From: DATKEJ01 sp963768715
Lineage (GTDB): Bacteria; Bacteroidota; Rhodothermia; Rhodothermales; DATKEJ01
Direction: 5' to 3'
Length of the DNA stretch: 64,000 nucleotides
Assembly: GCA_963768715.1 (NCBI GenBank)
Contig: CAVYJC010000007.1
Coordinates: 682,001-746,000, forward strand
In this document: positions 52,975-62,976 of the stretch, one piece after another
Layout of the letters: each line of letters starts with the position of its first letter
Numbering within the stretch: the first letter of the stretch is position 1
The notes under the pieces: model-generated
The model's input: the letters and a program-made list of their open reading frames with translations, nothing else
Told to the model about the DNA's origin: nothing
The model's database searches: none
Position numbers and translations under genes: made by a program

Positions 52975-53397
52975 ATGAAATCTCCCATTCGCGTTCTCGT
53001 TGCGAAAATCGGTCTTGACGGACACGACCGTGGCGCCCGCGTCATCGCGTCGGCGCTCAGGGACGCCGGCATGGAGGTGATCTATACTGGACTCCGCAAG
53101 ACCCCTGAGATGATTGTCCGGGCCGCCTTGCAGGAAGATGCCGACGTCGTCGGCGTCTCCATTCTTTCGGGGGCCCATTTGACGCTTCTGCCGCGGCTGC
53201 GGCGGCTCATGGACGAGGCCGGCCTCGACGACATTCCTCTGGTGGCGGGGGGCGTTATCCCTGAGGCAGACACGGCCGAACTCCGCGATCAAGGGATCTC
53301 CGCGGTCTTTACGCCAGGAACGAGACTGGACGAGGTCGTTTCGTACATTACTGAGGTCGCCAACCCAAGCGCCGACAGTCTTCTGTCGACAGATTAA
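52975..53397 (+). CDS. Stand-alone cobalamin-binding domain protein (methylmalonyl-CoA mutase small-domain type)
   Basis: A 140-residue protein that is essentially just the B12-binding domain. The base-off motif DGHDRG is visible in KIGLDGHDRGARVIA, followed by SILSGAH and VAGGVIP. It matches the C-terminal domain of acyl-CoA mutases (MutB/IcmB), which in split enzymes is a separate subunit. No large mutase subunit or MeaB gene is in the window. The stop overlaps the start of the next gene by one base (TAATG). Confidence 0.9.
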   Translation: MKSPIRVLVAKIGLDGHDRGARVIASALRDAGMEVIYTGLRKTPEMIVRAALQEDADVVGVSILSGAHLTLLPRLRRLMDEAGLDDIPLVAGGVIPEADTAELRDQGISAVFTPGTRLDEVVSYITEVANPSADSLLSTD

Positions 53398-54326
53398 TGA
53401 CGTTCACTCGGATTCTCATAACGGGGTCTTGCGGCCTTCTCGGACAGGAGCTTGTAGGCTTCCTGTCACGCGTACCGAACTATGACGTCCTCGCCACCGG
53501 GCGCGGCGAGGCGCCGGCCTACGGCGATGCCTCGGTCGGATACGCAACGCTCGACGTGACGGATTTCAAACGCGTCAAGGAAGTTATTGAAGACTTCTCA
53601 CCCCACCTTGTCGTCAACTGTGCCGCGATCACACGTGTTGACGCGTGCGAGACCGAACGAGAGCTGTGCTGGCAAGTCAACGTTGAAGCAGTCGAGAATC
53701 TTGTAAAACTCTGCCGAACGACAGGGGCTCGCCTGATTCAAATATCCACGGATTTCATCTTCGACGGAGATGATGGACCGTACAGAGAGGATGCGCGGCC
53801 GAATCCGATCAATTTCTACGGGAAATCGAAACTGGCTGCCGAGAATGCCGTGCGGCAGCTCAATCCTGACAAATGGGCAATAGCGCGGACCGTCATGGTT
53901 TACGGCACGGGCAACCAGCTGCGACACGAGAACATCGCAATCTGGATGTTCAACAGACTCTCACGAGGAATCGACATTCACGTCTACATGGACCAGTATC
54001 GGTCTCCAACGTACGTCGTCGATCTGGCTCAGGGCATCGAGCGACTGATCAGATACAACCGGTCGGGTGTCTATCACTTGTCCGGCCGTGAGTGTGTCTC
54101 CATTCATGATTTTGCGTTGGAGCTGGCACGAGAATTCGAGTTCGACACGTCTATGATCCACGCCGTCACGACTGCGGAGATGGTGCGAGTCGCTCAACGT
54201 CCGCCTCGAACCGGTTTCATCATCCTGAAGGCGGAAACGGAGCTCGGATTTCGACCGAGATCGCTGCGCCAGTCGCTGCGGGATCTGAAATCGCGCATCG
54301 ATCTGTCTGTATCCGAATCATCATAG
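53397..54326 (+). CDS. RmlD-like NAD-dependent sugar-nucleotide reductase (SDR family)
   Basis: A 309-residue extended SDR. The Rossmann motif ILITGSCGLLGQEL is at the start, followed by VVNCAAITRVDACE, ISTDFIFDGDDGPY and the catalytic YxxxK in FYGKSKLAAEN. The best relatives are dTDP-4-dehydrorhamnose reductases (RmlD) and methionine-adenosyltransferase beta-like proteins. The rest of a dTDP-rhamnose operon is absent, so the substrate is open. Translationally coupled with the B12-binding gene, which is an unexpected pairing. Confidence 0.85.
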   Translation: MTFTRILITGSCGLLGQELVGFLSRVPNYDVLATGRGEAPAYGDASVGYATLDVTDFKRVKEVIEDFSPHLVVNCAAITRVDACETERELCWQVNVEAVENLVKLCRTTGARLIQISTDFIFDGDDGPYREDARPNPINFYGKSKLAAENAVRQLNPDKWAIARTVMVYGTGNQLRHENIAIWMFNRLSRGIDIHVYMDQYRSPTYVVDLAQGIERLIRYNRSGVYHLSGRECVSIHDFALELAREFEFDTSMIHAVTTAEMVRVAQRPPRTGFIILKAETELGFRPRSLRQSLRDLKSRIDLSVSESS

Positions 54327-54374
54327 TCGCCCCCGGCGGACTACAGCGCTGTTCAAGTCATCCTCCGACCCATC

Positions 54375-55661
54375 ATGCTTGACATCCAGTTGATTCGAGA
54401 ACATCCCGAGCAGGTACGCGCGGGTATCACCGCCAAACGAATCGGGAGTCCCGAACTCGTTGACGAGCTGCTCGCCGTCGATGAAGCCTGGCGGAACGCA
54501 AGTACAGCCCTGCAGGAACTGAAGACTTCATTGAATGAGCGAGGCAAGCGCATCGGACAACTGATGCGTGAGGGAAACGCCGACGCGGCAGAGACACTGA
54601 AATCCGAAAACTCGGCCGTCAAATCGCAAATTACTGTGCTCGAAGATGAGGTCCGGTCGTTAAGAGATCGTCGTCACGCTCAGCTGCTCGAGGTTCCGAA
54701 CATACCGCACGAAAGCGTACCTGTCGGTGTGGCGCCTGAGGACAACGTGGAAACATTTCGGACGGAGATTCCCGATTTCGGAGCGTCGCCCCGTAGACCG
54801 CACTGGGATCTCCTCGCGGACCTCAAGCTTGCCGACTTCGAGCGCGGCGCCAAGGTATCAGGTGCGGGCTTTCCGTTCTATCTCGGTCAAGGTGCCAGGC
54901 TTCAGCGGGCATTGATCAACTTCTTTCTCGACGAGGCGGTCGGAAATGGCTACATGGAGGTTCAGACCCCCATCTTCGTAAATGAGGCCAGTGCTACGGC
55001 AACCGGGCAGTTGCCGGACAAAGAGGATCAGATGTACGAAATCGCACGTGACGGCCTCTACGCCATACCGACTGCCGAAGTCCCCCTCACGAATTTTCTG
55101 CGAGACGAGATGCTCGCCGAGAGTGATCTGCCGATCCGTCTTTGCGGGTATACGCCGTGCTTCAGGAGGGAAGCCGGTTCCTACGGAAAAGACGTGCGCG
55201 GTCTGAATCGACTCCACCAGTTCGACAAAGTCGAGCTGGTCCAGTTCGTCCGCCCCGAGGACAGCTATGATGCGCTCGAAGAGATGCGCGCCCATGCCGA
55301 GAAACTACTCGAACTCTTGGAACTGCCCTATCGGCGACTCCTCATGTGCACGGCCGATATGGGCTTCACGCAGTCGAAGAAGTATGACCTGGAGGTCTGG
55401 AGCGCAGGCCAGGAGCGCTGGCTCGAGGTGTCATCGATTTCGAACTTCGAAGCATTCCAGTCGCGACGGGCCAGCATCCGATACCGATCGGAGACTGACG
55501 ACAAGCTGCACTTCGTACATACGCTCAACGGAAGCGGGCTCGCCCTGCCGCGAATCGTCGCCGCAATCATCGAAAATGGACAGACCGGCTCGGGTGAAAT
55601 TGAATTGCCGCGATCCCTGGCGTCGTACGTCGGATCGGATCGCATTCGCCTCGAGACTTGA
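54375..55661 (+). CDS. serS: Serine--tRNA ligase
   Basis: A 428-residue class II aminoacyl-tRNA synthetase: N-terminal long coiled-coil tRNA-binding arm (residues about 30-110), then the catalytic core with motif 2 FRREAGSYGKDVRGLNRLHQ and motif 3 GSGLALPRIVAAIIE. It charges tRNA-Ser. Full length, ATG start, about 50 bases after the reductase gene. The 178-base gap that follows (55662-55839) shows no clear element. Confidence 0.97.
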   Translation: MLDIQLIREHPEQVRAGITAKRIGSPELVDELLAVDEAWRNASTALQELKTSLNERGKRIGQLMREGNADAAETLKSENSAVKSQITVLEDEVRSLRDRRHAQLLEVPNIPHESVPVGVAPEDNVETFRTEIPDFGASPRRPHWDLLADLKLADFERGAKVSGAGFPFYLGQGARLQRALINFFLDEAVGNGYMEVQTPIFVNEASATATGQLPDKEDQMYEIARDGLYAIPTAEVPLTNFLRDEMLAESDLPIRLCGYTPCFRREAGSYGKDVRGLNRLHQFDKVELVQFVRPEDSYDALEEMRAHAEKLLELLELPYRRLLMCTADMGFTQSKKYDLEVWSAGQERWLEVSSISNFEAFQSRRASIRYRSETDDKLHFVHTLNGSGLALPRIVAAIIENGQTGSGEIELPRSLASYVGSDRIRLET

Positions 55662-55839
55662 TGATCGTGCTCCTGGCGGCCCACTTGACGAAGAATATAT
55701 TTGTCAACAGTCTGGGCCGAATCGTACCTTCAGCAAATGTTACGAACGTGCTGGGCGCCCCCACCATGCCGTTCGATTGGGGAGCATATCCTGGCGCGTC
55801 CGTTAGTTAGTAGGGCATACCAAACGTTCATAACCTGTT

Positions 55840-57054
55840 ATGATGGCATTTTCTTACTTGCACAGGTCATCTGTGCTGGCAATCGCGGTCGTCGTCGTCG
55901 GCCTCTTTGCGATGGGTGCTGGCTGCTCCTCCGACCCGAACGTCGAGGGTGCCAAGCTCGATCTCCGCAACAAGGATTACGACCGCGCGCTCGTAAATCT
56001 CGACAAGGCAATCGAAACCAATCCTGCAAACGCCGAGGCCTACCTTCTTAAGGCCACGGTATATCAGGAGATGGCCAGTGACGAGCCGGATGTCGAAAAG
56101 CACACGGAACTCATCGGGATGATGCAGGAGGCGTTCGACATGTGCCTCCAGAACCTCCCTGCTGATGACACGGCCACGAGAGACGAGATCAATCAACGCA
56201 AGGCGCTCGCCTGGTACACAGAATATCAGCGTGGTCTTGCGTCATACAATCACGAGAACTACGACGAGGCCGCCACTTACTTCTCGAAAGCGACTCAAAT
56301 TGAGCCCGATTCGGCTGCCACCTACGTAAACTTAGCATTCGCATACATTTCCGGCGAAAAGATGGCAGAAGCCATCGAACCCCTGGAAATGGCGATCAAG
56401 CACGGTGACGAGAACCCCGACACTTACAATTACCTCTCGGACTTGTATCTGGACAATAGTCGCAGTGAAGATGCGGTGACGCTTCTGAACAACGCCCGGA
56501 TGAAGTTCCCGGACAACCCGGAGGTGTCGGCTCGGCTCTTCAACGCCTATGTGCGCACCGGCCAGGTGGCTGAGGCGCTGGCATTGGCGGAAGAGGAAGT
56601 CGCAAAAGACCCAGGTGACAAGCTGCATCACTACAACCTCGGATCACTCTTCCTCGAGGCGGAGCGCTATGACGAGGCGATCACGCAACTCCAGAAAGCC
56701 GTTGAGATCGATCCCGACTACGTCAGCGCCCTGTTCAACCTTGGCGCCGCGTATCAGAACAAGGGTGTCAATCTGAACGACGCAGTCAATGACCTCGACG
56801 AGAAACTGCGCGCCGAAGGCGATCAGTTATCCGACTCGGATCGGAAAGCGCTGGAATCCGAAATGGAGGCCACGGCCAGCGAGCGGGACTCGCTCTTTTC
56901 GGCTTCGATTGCGCCCCTTATGAAGGCTCGTGCGATATCGACTGAGGCTGGAGAAGATGTGACCGGTATCTGCTCCGCCCTCGGTCAAGCCTATGCCCGC
57001 ACCAATCAAATGGAGAAGGCCGAAGAAGCCTACAAGTGCGCCGAAGGCAAGTGA
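55840..57054 (+). CDS. TPR-repeat lipoprotein
   Basis: A 404-residue protein with the signal peptide SVLAIAVVVVGLFAMGAGC, lipobox GAGC, then about seven TPRs (for example YDRALVNLDKAIETNPANAE, YDEAITQLQKAVEIDPDYVS) and a C-terminal helical part. It is related in style but not in sequence to the TPR lipoprotein at 25086. A terminator follows. Two adjacent ATG codons make the exact start uncertain by one residue. Confidence 0.85.
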   Translation: MMAFSYLHRSSVLAIAVVVVGLFAMGAGCSSDPNVEGAKLDLRNKDYDRALVNLDKAIETNPANAEAYLLKATVYQEMASDEPDVEKHTELIGMMQEAFDMCLQNLPADDTATRDEINQRKALAWYTEYQRGLASYNHENYDEAATYFSKATQIEPDSAATYVNLAFAYISGEKMAEAIEPLEMAIKHGDENPDTYNYLSDLYLDNSRSEDAVTLLNNARMKFPDNPEVSARLFNAYVRTGQVAEALALAEEEVAKDPGDKLHHYNLGSLFLEAERYDEAITQLQKAVEIDPDYVSALFNLGAAYQNKGVNLNDAVNDLDEKLRAEGDQLSDSDRKALESEMEATASERDSLFSASIAPLMKARAISTEAGEDVTGICSALGQAYARTNQMEKAEEAYKCAEGK

Positions 57055-57082
57055 CACCGCCTGGATTCATTAAGTAACAAGT

Positions 57083-57120
57083 AAGCCCCGGCCTTGCTGC
57101 AAAGGTCGGGGCTTGTTATT
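57083..57120 (+). terminator. Intrinsic terminator after the TPR gene
   Basis: Stem AAGCCCCGGCCTT pairs with AAGGTCGGGGCTT around a short loop and is followed by GTTATTTG. It separates the TPR gene from the PLP enzyme gene. Confidence 0.8.
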
Positions 57121-57150
57121 TGTAGTCAAGCAACATTGATTCTGAGCGCC

Positions 57151-58323
57151 ATGTCTGTGGACAGTAACCATCGTAACAAAGGATTTGGAACCAGGGCGGT
57201 ACACGCCGGCCAGAAACCCGATCCGTCCACCGGGGCGATTATGACGCCTGTGTACTTCACGTCGACCTACGTGCAGCGGGCGCCGGGGGACCACAAGGGG
57301 TACGAGTACGCCAGGGTCTCGAATCCGACGCGGGACGCCCTCGAAGCGAATCTCGCTTCCCTGGAAGGAGCCCGCCACGGCATATGTTTCTCATCCGGCG
57401 TCGCATCCGTCGATGCCCTCATCAAGAGTCTGGATCCCGGCGACCACATCATCTCTGGAAACGACCTCTACGGTGGAACCTATCGGCTTTTTCGCCAGAC
57501 GTTTGAGCGGTACGGCTATTCTTTCAGCTTCGTCGACATGACCGACCTGGCCAACGTCGAGGCGGCAATCCGTCCTAATACACGCCTCATCTGGCTCGAA
57601 ACACCGACAAATCCTCTCATGCACATCGCCGATCTGCGTGCACTGAGCCGGCTCGCGTCCAACAGATCAATCCTCGTTGCCGTCGACAATACGTTCGCCA
57701 GCCCGTACCTGCAGCGTCCTCTCGAACTTGGCTGCGACATCGTCATGCACTCCACGACGAAGTATCTTGGTGGACACTCCGACGTCATCGGCGGGGCGAT
57801 CTGTACGAGTGACGACGAGATCGCGGAGAAACTCAGATTTCAGATAAAGAGCAGCGGCGCCGTTCCAGGACCGATGGACTGCTACCTGCTCCTCCGCGGC
57901 ACAAAGACACTACATGTCCGGATGGACAAGCACTCCGAAAATGCGCGCCACATCGCCGCTTTTCTTTCCGACCACCCTCGTGTCGATACCGTCTACTATC
58001 CGGGCCTGCCGTCCCACCCCGGACACGAAATCGCTGCAAGGCAAATGTCCGATTTTGGAGGCATGATGAGCTTTGTGCTCAAAGACGACAGGATGGAGGC
58101 GGCGATGCGGGTCCTGTCCGCTACCAATGTCTTTGCACTGGCCGAGAGCCTCGGCGGGGTTGAGAGCCTCATTGGGCACCCGGCGTCGATGACGCATGCG
58201 TCAATACCTGCCGACGTGAGGCATGCCGCGGGTTTGTCTGACTCGCTGATTCGTCTGTCTGTTGGGATCGAAGACGTCGGAGATTTGGTCGAAGATCTCG
58301 AGCAGGCACTCCAAACCACCTGA
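57151..58323 (+). CDS. Cystathionine gamma-synthase/lyase family PLP enzyme
   Basis: A 390-residue trans-sulfuration enzyme starting MSVDSNHRNKGFGTRAVHAG. The blocks YEYARVSNPTRDALE, FSSGVASVDALI, LETPTNPLM, the PLP lysine in MHSTTKYLGGHSDVIGG and the C-terminal ESLGGVESLIGHPASMTHA are diagnostic of the Cys/Met metabolism family. Synthase (from O-acyl-homoserine), lyase or O-acetylhomoserine aminocarboxypropyltransferase activity cannot be told apart by eye. ATG at 57151 is chosen because the longer frame overlaps the terminator. Confidence 0.9.
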   Translation: MSVDSNHRNKGFGTRAVHAGQKPDPSTGAIMTPVYFTSTYVQRAPGDHKGYEYARVSNPTRDALEANLASLEGARHGICFSSGVASVDALIKSLDPGDHIISGNDLYGGTYRLFRQTFERYGYSFSFVDMTDLANVEAAIRPNTRLIWLETPTNPLMHIADLRALSRLASNRSILVAVDNTFASPYLQRPLELGCDIVMHSTTKYLGGHSDVIGGAICTSDDEIAEKLRFQIKSSGAVPGPMDCYLLLRGTKTLHVRMDKHSENARHIAAFLSDHPRVDTVYYPGLPSHPGHEIAARQMSDFGGMMSFVLKDDRMEAAMRVLSATNVFALAESLGGVESLIGHPASMTHASIPADVRHAAGLSDSLIRLSVGIEDVGDLVEDLEQALQTT

Positions 58324-58334
58324 AATCGACGCGT

Positions 58335-60476
58335 TCAGAATTCCAGGATATCCCTCACGGCCTGCTGGATCTGACGATCTGAAGGAAGTGCGGCCCGTTC
58401 GAGGGGATCTGCGAAGGGTATGGGGGTGAACATCCCGGCGACCCGGCGTACGGGGGCGTCGAGCCACTCGAAGGCTTCGTCGGCAATGCGCGCCGCGATC
58501 TCACCACCCAGACCCAGGAATTCGTGATCCTCATGCACGATTAGCACGCGGTTCGTCTTTCGAACAGACTCGAGCACGGCCTGTGTGTCAAGCGGAACGA
58601 TCGTTCTCAGGTCGATGACTTCCACTTTGAAGCCCTCTTTCTCGATCGGGCGGATTGCCTCAAGCGTTTTGTACACCATCGCCCCGTAGGTCACGATCGT
58701 GAGATCGGTCCCTTCTTGAACCATACGCGCCGACCCAAACGGAATGAGATAGTCGGCGTCCGGCTCCGGCGTGCGCGCCACGGGCTGGCGATAGAGCCAC
58801 TTGTGCTCCAGGAAGAGCACAGGATCGCGCCCCCGAATGGCGGTCTTGAGAAGCCCTTTCGCGTCAGCAGCCGTGGAAGGTAGTGCGATCTTGAGTCCCG
58901 GTGTATGCCCGAAAATGGCTTCGATGTTCTGCGAGTGATAAGGACCACCGTGGATATAGCCTCCGATCGGGACTCGAATCACCGTCGGACATTCCCAATC
59001 CCCGTTGGATCTATAGCGGAAGGATGAGATAACGTTGCGAAGCGGCTGCATGCCCGGCCATATGTAGTCCCCGAACTGAATTTCAACGACGGGCTTGTAG
59101 CCGGCGGCTGCCAATCCTGCAGCGGTTCCGAGGATCGAATTTTCCGCCAGCGGCGAGTTGAAGCACCGATCCGGTCCAAACTTGGCCGTCAGGTCGCGCG
59201 TTGCCGTAAAGACGCCGCCCTTGCCGGCTCCCACATCCTCCCCGTAGACGAGCATTTTCGGATTCAGCGCCATCTCTTCGTGGAGTGCGTGGTTGATGGC
59301 ATCGACCATTACGACCGGCTCTCCCGAGGGTACCGTCTTCTCGTATTCAAGCCCGAGATCTCCCTCGAAGAACACGTGCTTCGTTACGGTTTCCGGAAGC
59401 GGATCCGCCTGTTCGGCGACCCACTTGGTTTCCTCGTCGATTTCTTCCTTCACCTCTTTGCGAACCTGCTCGATTCGCTCCTCAGAAATGATCCCGGCTT
59501 CCAGCAGGCGCCTTTCGAGACGAACGATGGGGCAGAATGCCAGATCCGCCCGCAGCTCCTCTTTGCTGCGGTATTTATGGTGACTATCCGATGACGAATG
59601 GGGCAGCAGGCGAACAACTTCCGCCACGATACACACAGGGCCATCGCCGCGTCTCAATCGTTCGACGGCGGCCTTCGCCACCGCCCACGTCTGAAAGAAG
59701 TCGGTACCGTCGACACGACAGCGAGCCAGATTGTCGAATCCCTGTACGATTTTGTAGACGGAGGCGCCCGCCGTCTGCTCGTCCCGCGGCACCGAAATCG
59801 CGTATTTGTTGTCCTGAATGTGAAACAACACCGGGAATTTTTCCCTGGCCGCCCAGTTCAGCGCCTCCTGAAAGGCCCCCTGCGACGTCGATCCTTCTCC
59901 GCCGGATGCATAGACGAAGGCATCCTCGCCGTTCCGGCGGGACGCCATGGCGAGCCCCACGGCGGGGAGAAATTGAGCTCCCACCGACGAAGAGGGCAGG
60001 AGAATGCGCAGGTCGGGCGAAGAAAAATGTTCCGGCATCTGACGACCGCCGGAAGTAATGTCGTCGGCTTTGGAAAAGTGCGCCAGCAGCACTTGCCGCG
60101 TCGTAATCCCAAGCGCCATGCAATAGGTCATGTCGCGGTAATACGGCGAAGCCCAGTCATATCCGGCCTTCGCATGCACGGCGATTCCCAATTGGGCCGC
60201 CTCATGTCCCGACGTTCCAATGTGGAAGAACCCCTTCCCCTGCTTCAACAGGTTGAGCATCTTCTCGTCGAGGCGTCTGGCGAGCACCATCGAGCGATGG
60301 TATCCGAGAAGGGTCTCCGGTTCGAAGTCTTCCGGACCGACAGGTTCAATCTCAAGATCTCCTTCATACCCGATCGAAGCAACCGACACGGCAGGGCCGT
60401 GGCCGTTCGTCCAATCCTCCATGGAGATCATGGGCTCGAATGTCTCTGGTGCCGATTTCGTTCGACTCTCGGGCAT
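58335..60476 (-). CDS. Fused alpha-beta E1 of 2-oxoacid dehydrogenase (branched-chain type)
   Basis: A 713-residue fusion of both E1 subunits. Residues about 45-370 are the alpha part with the thiamine-diphosphate motif GGEGSTSQGAFQEALNWAAR...DNKYAIS (shown in pieces) and the SSSDSHHKYRSKEEL phosphorylation-loop region. Residues about 380-713 are the beta part (MLVYGEDVGAGKGGVF, LAENSILGTAAGLAA, GGPYHSQNIEAIF). It decarboxylates branched-chain 2-oxoacids or pyruvate and passes the acyl group to E2. The fused form is usual in Bacteroidota. E2 and E3 are not in the window. The start lacks a nearby partner gene; 180 bases follow before the kinase gene. Confidence 0.93.
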   Translation of the reverse strand: MPESRTKSAPETFEPMISMEDWTNGHGPAVSVASIGYEGDLEIEPVGPEDFEPETLLGYHRSMVLARRLDEKMLNLLKQGKGFFHIGTSGHEAAQLGIAVHAKAGYDWASPYYRDMTYCMALGITTRQVLLAHFSKADDITSGGRQMPEHFSSPDLRILLPSSSVGAQFLPAVGLAMASRRNGEDAFVYASGGEGSTSQGAFQEALNWAAREKFPVLFHIQDNKYAISVPRDEQTAGASVYKIVQGFDNLARCRVDGTDFFQTWAVAKAAVERLRRGDGPVCIVAEVVRLLPHSSSDSHHKYRSKEELRADLAFCPIVRLERRLLEAGIISEERIEQVRKEVKEEIDEETKWVAEQADPLPETVTKHVFFEGDLGLEYEKTVPSGEPVVMVDAINHALHEEMALNPKMLVYGEDVGAGKGGVFTATRDLTAKFGPDRCFNSPLAENSILGTAAGLAAAGYKPVVEIQFGDYIWPGMQPLRNVISSFRYRSNGDWECPTVIRVPIGGYIHGGPYHSQNIEAIFGHTPGLKIALPSTAADAKGLLKTAIRGRDPVLFLEHKWLYRQPVARTPEPDADYLIPFGSARMVQEGTDLTIVTYGAMVYKTLEAIRPIEKEGFKVEVIDLRTIVPLDTQAVLESVRKTNRVLIVHEDHEFLGLGGEIAARIADEAFEWLDAPVRRVAGMFTPIPFADPLERAALPSDRQIQQAVRDILEF

Positions 60477-60656
60477 AAAGGGTTGAGATATGAATCCCGA
60501 AAACGGAATTCGTGTAAACGCTACCGAACCTATGAACAGCGCCGAACTTTCTGCGTTCCGGACGACCCTTCAAAACGTGGTGCGAATCGGTCGTCGCTTG
60601 CAGCACCTGTAAATGTAACAGATTGCCTGCATTTTCAAATCCAAAGATGCGTCAAG

Positions 60657-62144
60657 TCACCCGTTAGCGCTCGTTTCCTCCGATCGTTCCGCGGCGGCAA
60701 CTCCATTGTTGGCATCCTCCGTTACAAGGGGCAGCTTGAACCAGAACTTGGAGCCTTCACCAACCTTGCTTTGGACATGAATCTGAACTCCATGGGCATG
60801 GAGTATCTGCTTTACGATGCTCAGGCCAAGTCCGGATCCGCCATATTTTCTCGATCTGGCAGCATCGACCCGATAAAATCTATCGAATATGCGCTCGACA
60901 TGCTGGCGATCGATTCCGCGCCCGGTGTCAGCGATTTCGACGAGCGCTGATTCATCCTCCTCCCGCACCTTGCACTCTACGGAACCCGAGTCCGTGTAGG
61001 CGATCGCGTTTTCAATCAGGTTGGTAATCACCTGGCGGATTCGACTGCGGTCGGCGAATGCCATGGTCGGCTTCAAATCGAGCTTGATATGCAACCCCTT
61101 CTGGCGCGCTTTGGACCGTGCCGTCTCGACCACCTCCTCGACCAGGTCCTTCAGATCAAGCGGCTCGGGATGAATGAGGTCCTCCCGATACTCCAACCGT
61201 GCAATCTCTATCAGATCCGAGAAGAGCGTGCTCAAGCGCTCGAGATTGGCCACACCCTTGCGTGCATAGTGCAGGCGCTGCTCCTCAGTCAGTCGGGGAG
61301 ACGCCAGCGCCTCGATATAGCCGTTAATCGCAAAAATTGGATTTCGGACCTCGTGCGAGATGTTGCCGAGAAACTCGTTCTGTATTCGAATCAGTCGTTG
61401 CAGCTTCTCGATGTCGTCCCGGAATCGGTCAGCCATCGCGTTCAAGTTGACCGTCAGGTCCTGGAATTCGGATGCTCTCGTCTCTACGAGTATATCCTCT
61501 GACAGCTGTCCCTCGTTGATCCGTCTCGCACTCAGGGCCAGTTCTTTGATCGGATCGGCAACGCGCTGCGCTGCGATCCAGCCGCCAAGCACAGCCAGAA
61601 TCAGCGCGAAGATCAGTCCGACCATGAGGGTCGCCTGCATCCGGTCTGATATGTCGAAGATGGGTGGATTCCGTTTGCCGACGCGAACGGTCATATCGGT
61701 CCCTTCGACACGAACGGCGGCGTAGACCACCCGGTCATTGAGTCCCTCTCTGGAGATGAGTGCCCGGCCCCTCATCGTTTCTTTCAGGAGGCGTTGGTCG
61801 GGCACACTGGCGCGTCGTTCGGAGACGGCGAATCCGGCGCGGAAATCACTTGTGACGGAGTCGCCCTTCCAAATCGTAATTCGCTGGCCCGTGATGCGAC
61901 TGAACTGTCTGAGCGTCGCCTCCATTTCGCGTTCCGATCCGAACCGGTCGATCGATCCCGCAAGCGCCCGCGCCTGATCGATCACCGACCAACCCGCCTC
62001 CGCCTCGACTCTGTTCTCGAGAACAAGCGAAGCGTACAATCCAACGACGACCACAGCAATGCCCACGAAAAGGGCAAAGGTGGACATCATCCAGAACTGG
62101 ATCGGCGCCCGTCTGGGCAGATCATATTCAGAGGAGATGCTCAC
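60657..62144 (-). CDS. Sensor histidine kinase (PhoR-like)
   Basis: A 495-residue membrane sensor: helix at residues 20-43, periplasmic sensor to 170, helix 171-193, HAMP linker to about 250, dimerisation helix with phospho-acceptor His264 in ISHEVRNPIFAING, then an ATPase domain with the N-box LIENAIAY, G1 DTGRGI and G2 YGGSGLGLSI. Signal unknown; the periplasmic part shows no recognisable fold. It follows the regulator gene by 32 bases, so the pair forms one two-component system. Confidence 0.93.
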   Translation of the reverse strand: MSISSEYDLPRRAPIQFWMMSTFALFVGIAVVVVGLYASLVLENRVEAEAGWSVIDQARALAGSIDRFGSEREMEATLRQFSRITGQRITIWKGDSVTSDFRAGFAVSERRASVPDQRLLKETMRGRALISREGLNDRVVYAAVRVEGTDMTVRVGKRNPPIFDISDRMQATLMVGLIFALILAVLGGWIAAQRVADPIKELALSARRINEGQLSEDILVETRASEFQDLTVNLNAMADRFRDDIEKLQRLIRIQNEFLGNISHEVRNPIFAINGYIEALASPRLTEEQRLHYARKGVANLERLSTLFSDLIEIARLEYREDLIHPEPLDLKDLVEEVVETARSKARQKGLHIKLDLKPTMAFADRSRIRQVITNLIENAIAYTDSGSVECKVREEDESALVEIADTGRGIDRQHVERIFDRFYRVDAARSRKYGGSGLGLSIVKQILHAHGVQIHVQSKVGEGSKFWFKLPLVTEDANNGVAAAERSEETSANG

Positions 62145-62176
62145 GGGTTACCTGTACAGAAGCCCGCGGCTTCGGC

Positions 62177-62896
62177 TCAAGCGGTGGCGCCGCTGCTCTC
62201 AGGCTTTTCCTCAACAAACCGGTACCCTACTCCACGTACCGTCTGGACGTGTTCTGCGAACGATCCAAGCTTCTCCCTGAGATTCTTGATGTGGGCGTCG
62301 ACCGTGCGTTCGGTCACCATCATCGCGTCTTTCCAGATTGTCTCGAGGAGCTGCTGGCGCGTGAACGCCTTTCGTGGATGCCGAACCAGATACAGAAGCA
62401 GTTGAATCTCGGTGTATGTCAATCCAAGATCTTCGTCGCCAAGCGTTGCTCTGAATTCATCCTCGAAGATCGTCAGATCGCCCACTGTCATGATCCTGCT
62501 CTCCTCGACGCCCGCGCGTCGCAGCACCGCCTTGATGTGCGCCACGAGAACTTCGGGAGATACTGGCTTGGTCAGGTAATCATCCGCTCCGAGCATGAGC
62601 CCCCTGACCTGATCCTCTTCCTCAGCCTTTGCCGAAAGGAAAATGATGGGGATCATCTCGGTTTCGACGCGAGATCGCAACCGGCGGCAGACTTCCAAAC
62701 CGTCAACGTGTGGCAACATGATATCGAGCACAATGAGATCGATCTCAGGCGTGGCCTTGCGAAGCGCCTCCTCGCCGTCATAGGCGGCTGCCACCTGATA
62801 TCCTTCCTGTTTCAGGAAGTGTGATACGATCTCGACGACATCCTCCTCGTCATCGACGACAAGAATGGTAATTTCAGAAGGTGTCGAAGTAACCAT
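62177..62896 (-). CDS. OmpR/PhoB-family response regulator
   Basis: A 239-residue regulator. The receiver domain (residues 10-125) has the acidic pair DDEED, phospho-acceptor Asp58 in LIVLDIMLPHVDG, Thr/Ser in IIFLSAKA and Lys in DDYLTKPVSP. The C-terminal winged helix (residues 140-235) shows LTYTEIQLLLYLVRHPRKAF, RQQLLETIW and VDAHIKNLREKLG, ending with VRGVGYRF. It partners the sensor kinase just downstream. Target genes unknown. Confidence 0.95.
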   Translation of the reverse strand: MVTSTPSEITILVVDDEEDVVEIVSHFLKQEGYQVAAAYDGEEALRKATPEIDLIVLDIMLPHVDGLEVCRRLRSRVETEMIPIIFLSAKAEEEDQVRGLMLGADDYLTKPVSPEVLVAHIKAVLRRAGVEESRIMTVGDLTIFEDEFRATLGDEDLGLTYTEIQLLLYLVRHPRKAFTRQQLLETIWKDAMMVTERTVDAHIKNLREKLGSFAEHVQTVRGVGYRFVEEKPESSGATA

Positions 62897-62976
62897 TTGA
62901 ATTCGTTTACCGTTATCCCAGGAGGTTCGTTGGAGTCACTCCCCAATCAGAACAAAGAGTACTAAATATATGAAGT

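Noticed and set aside
59598..60950. 450-codon plus-strand open frame across the fused E1 and the sensor kinase
   Set aside because: It lies antisense to two well-identified genes and its translation matches nothing recognisable.
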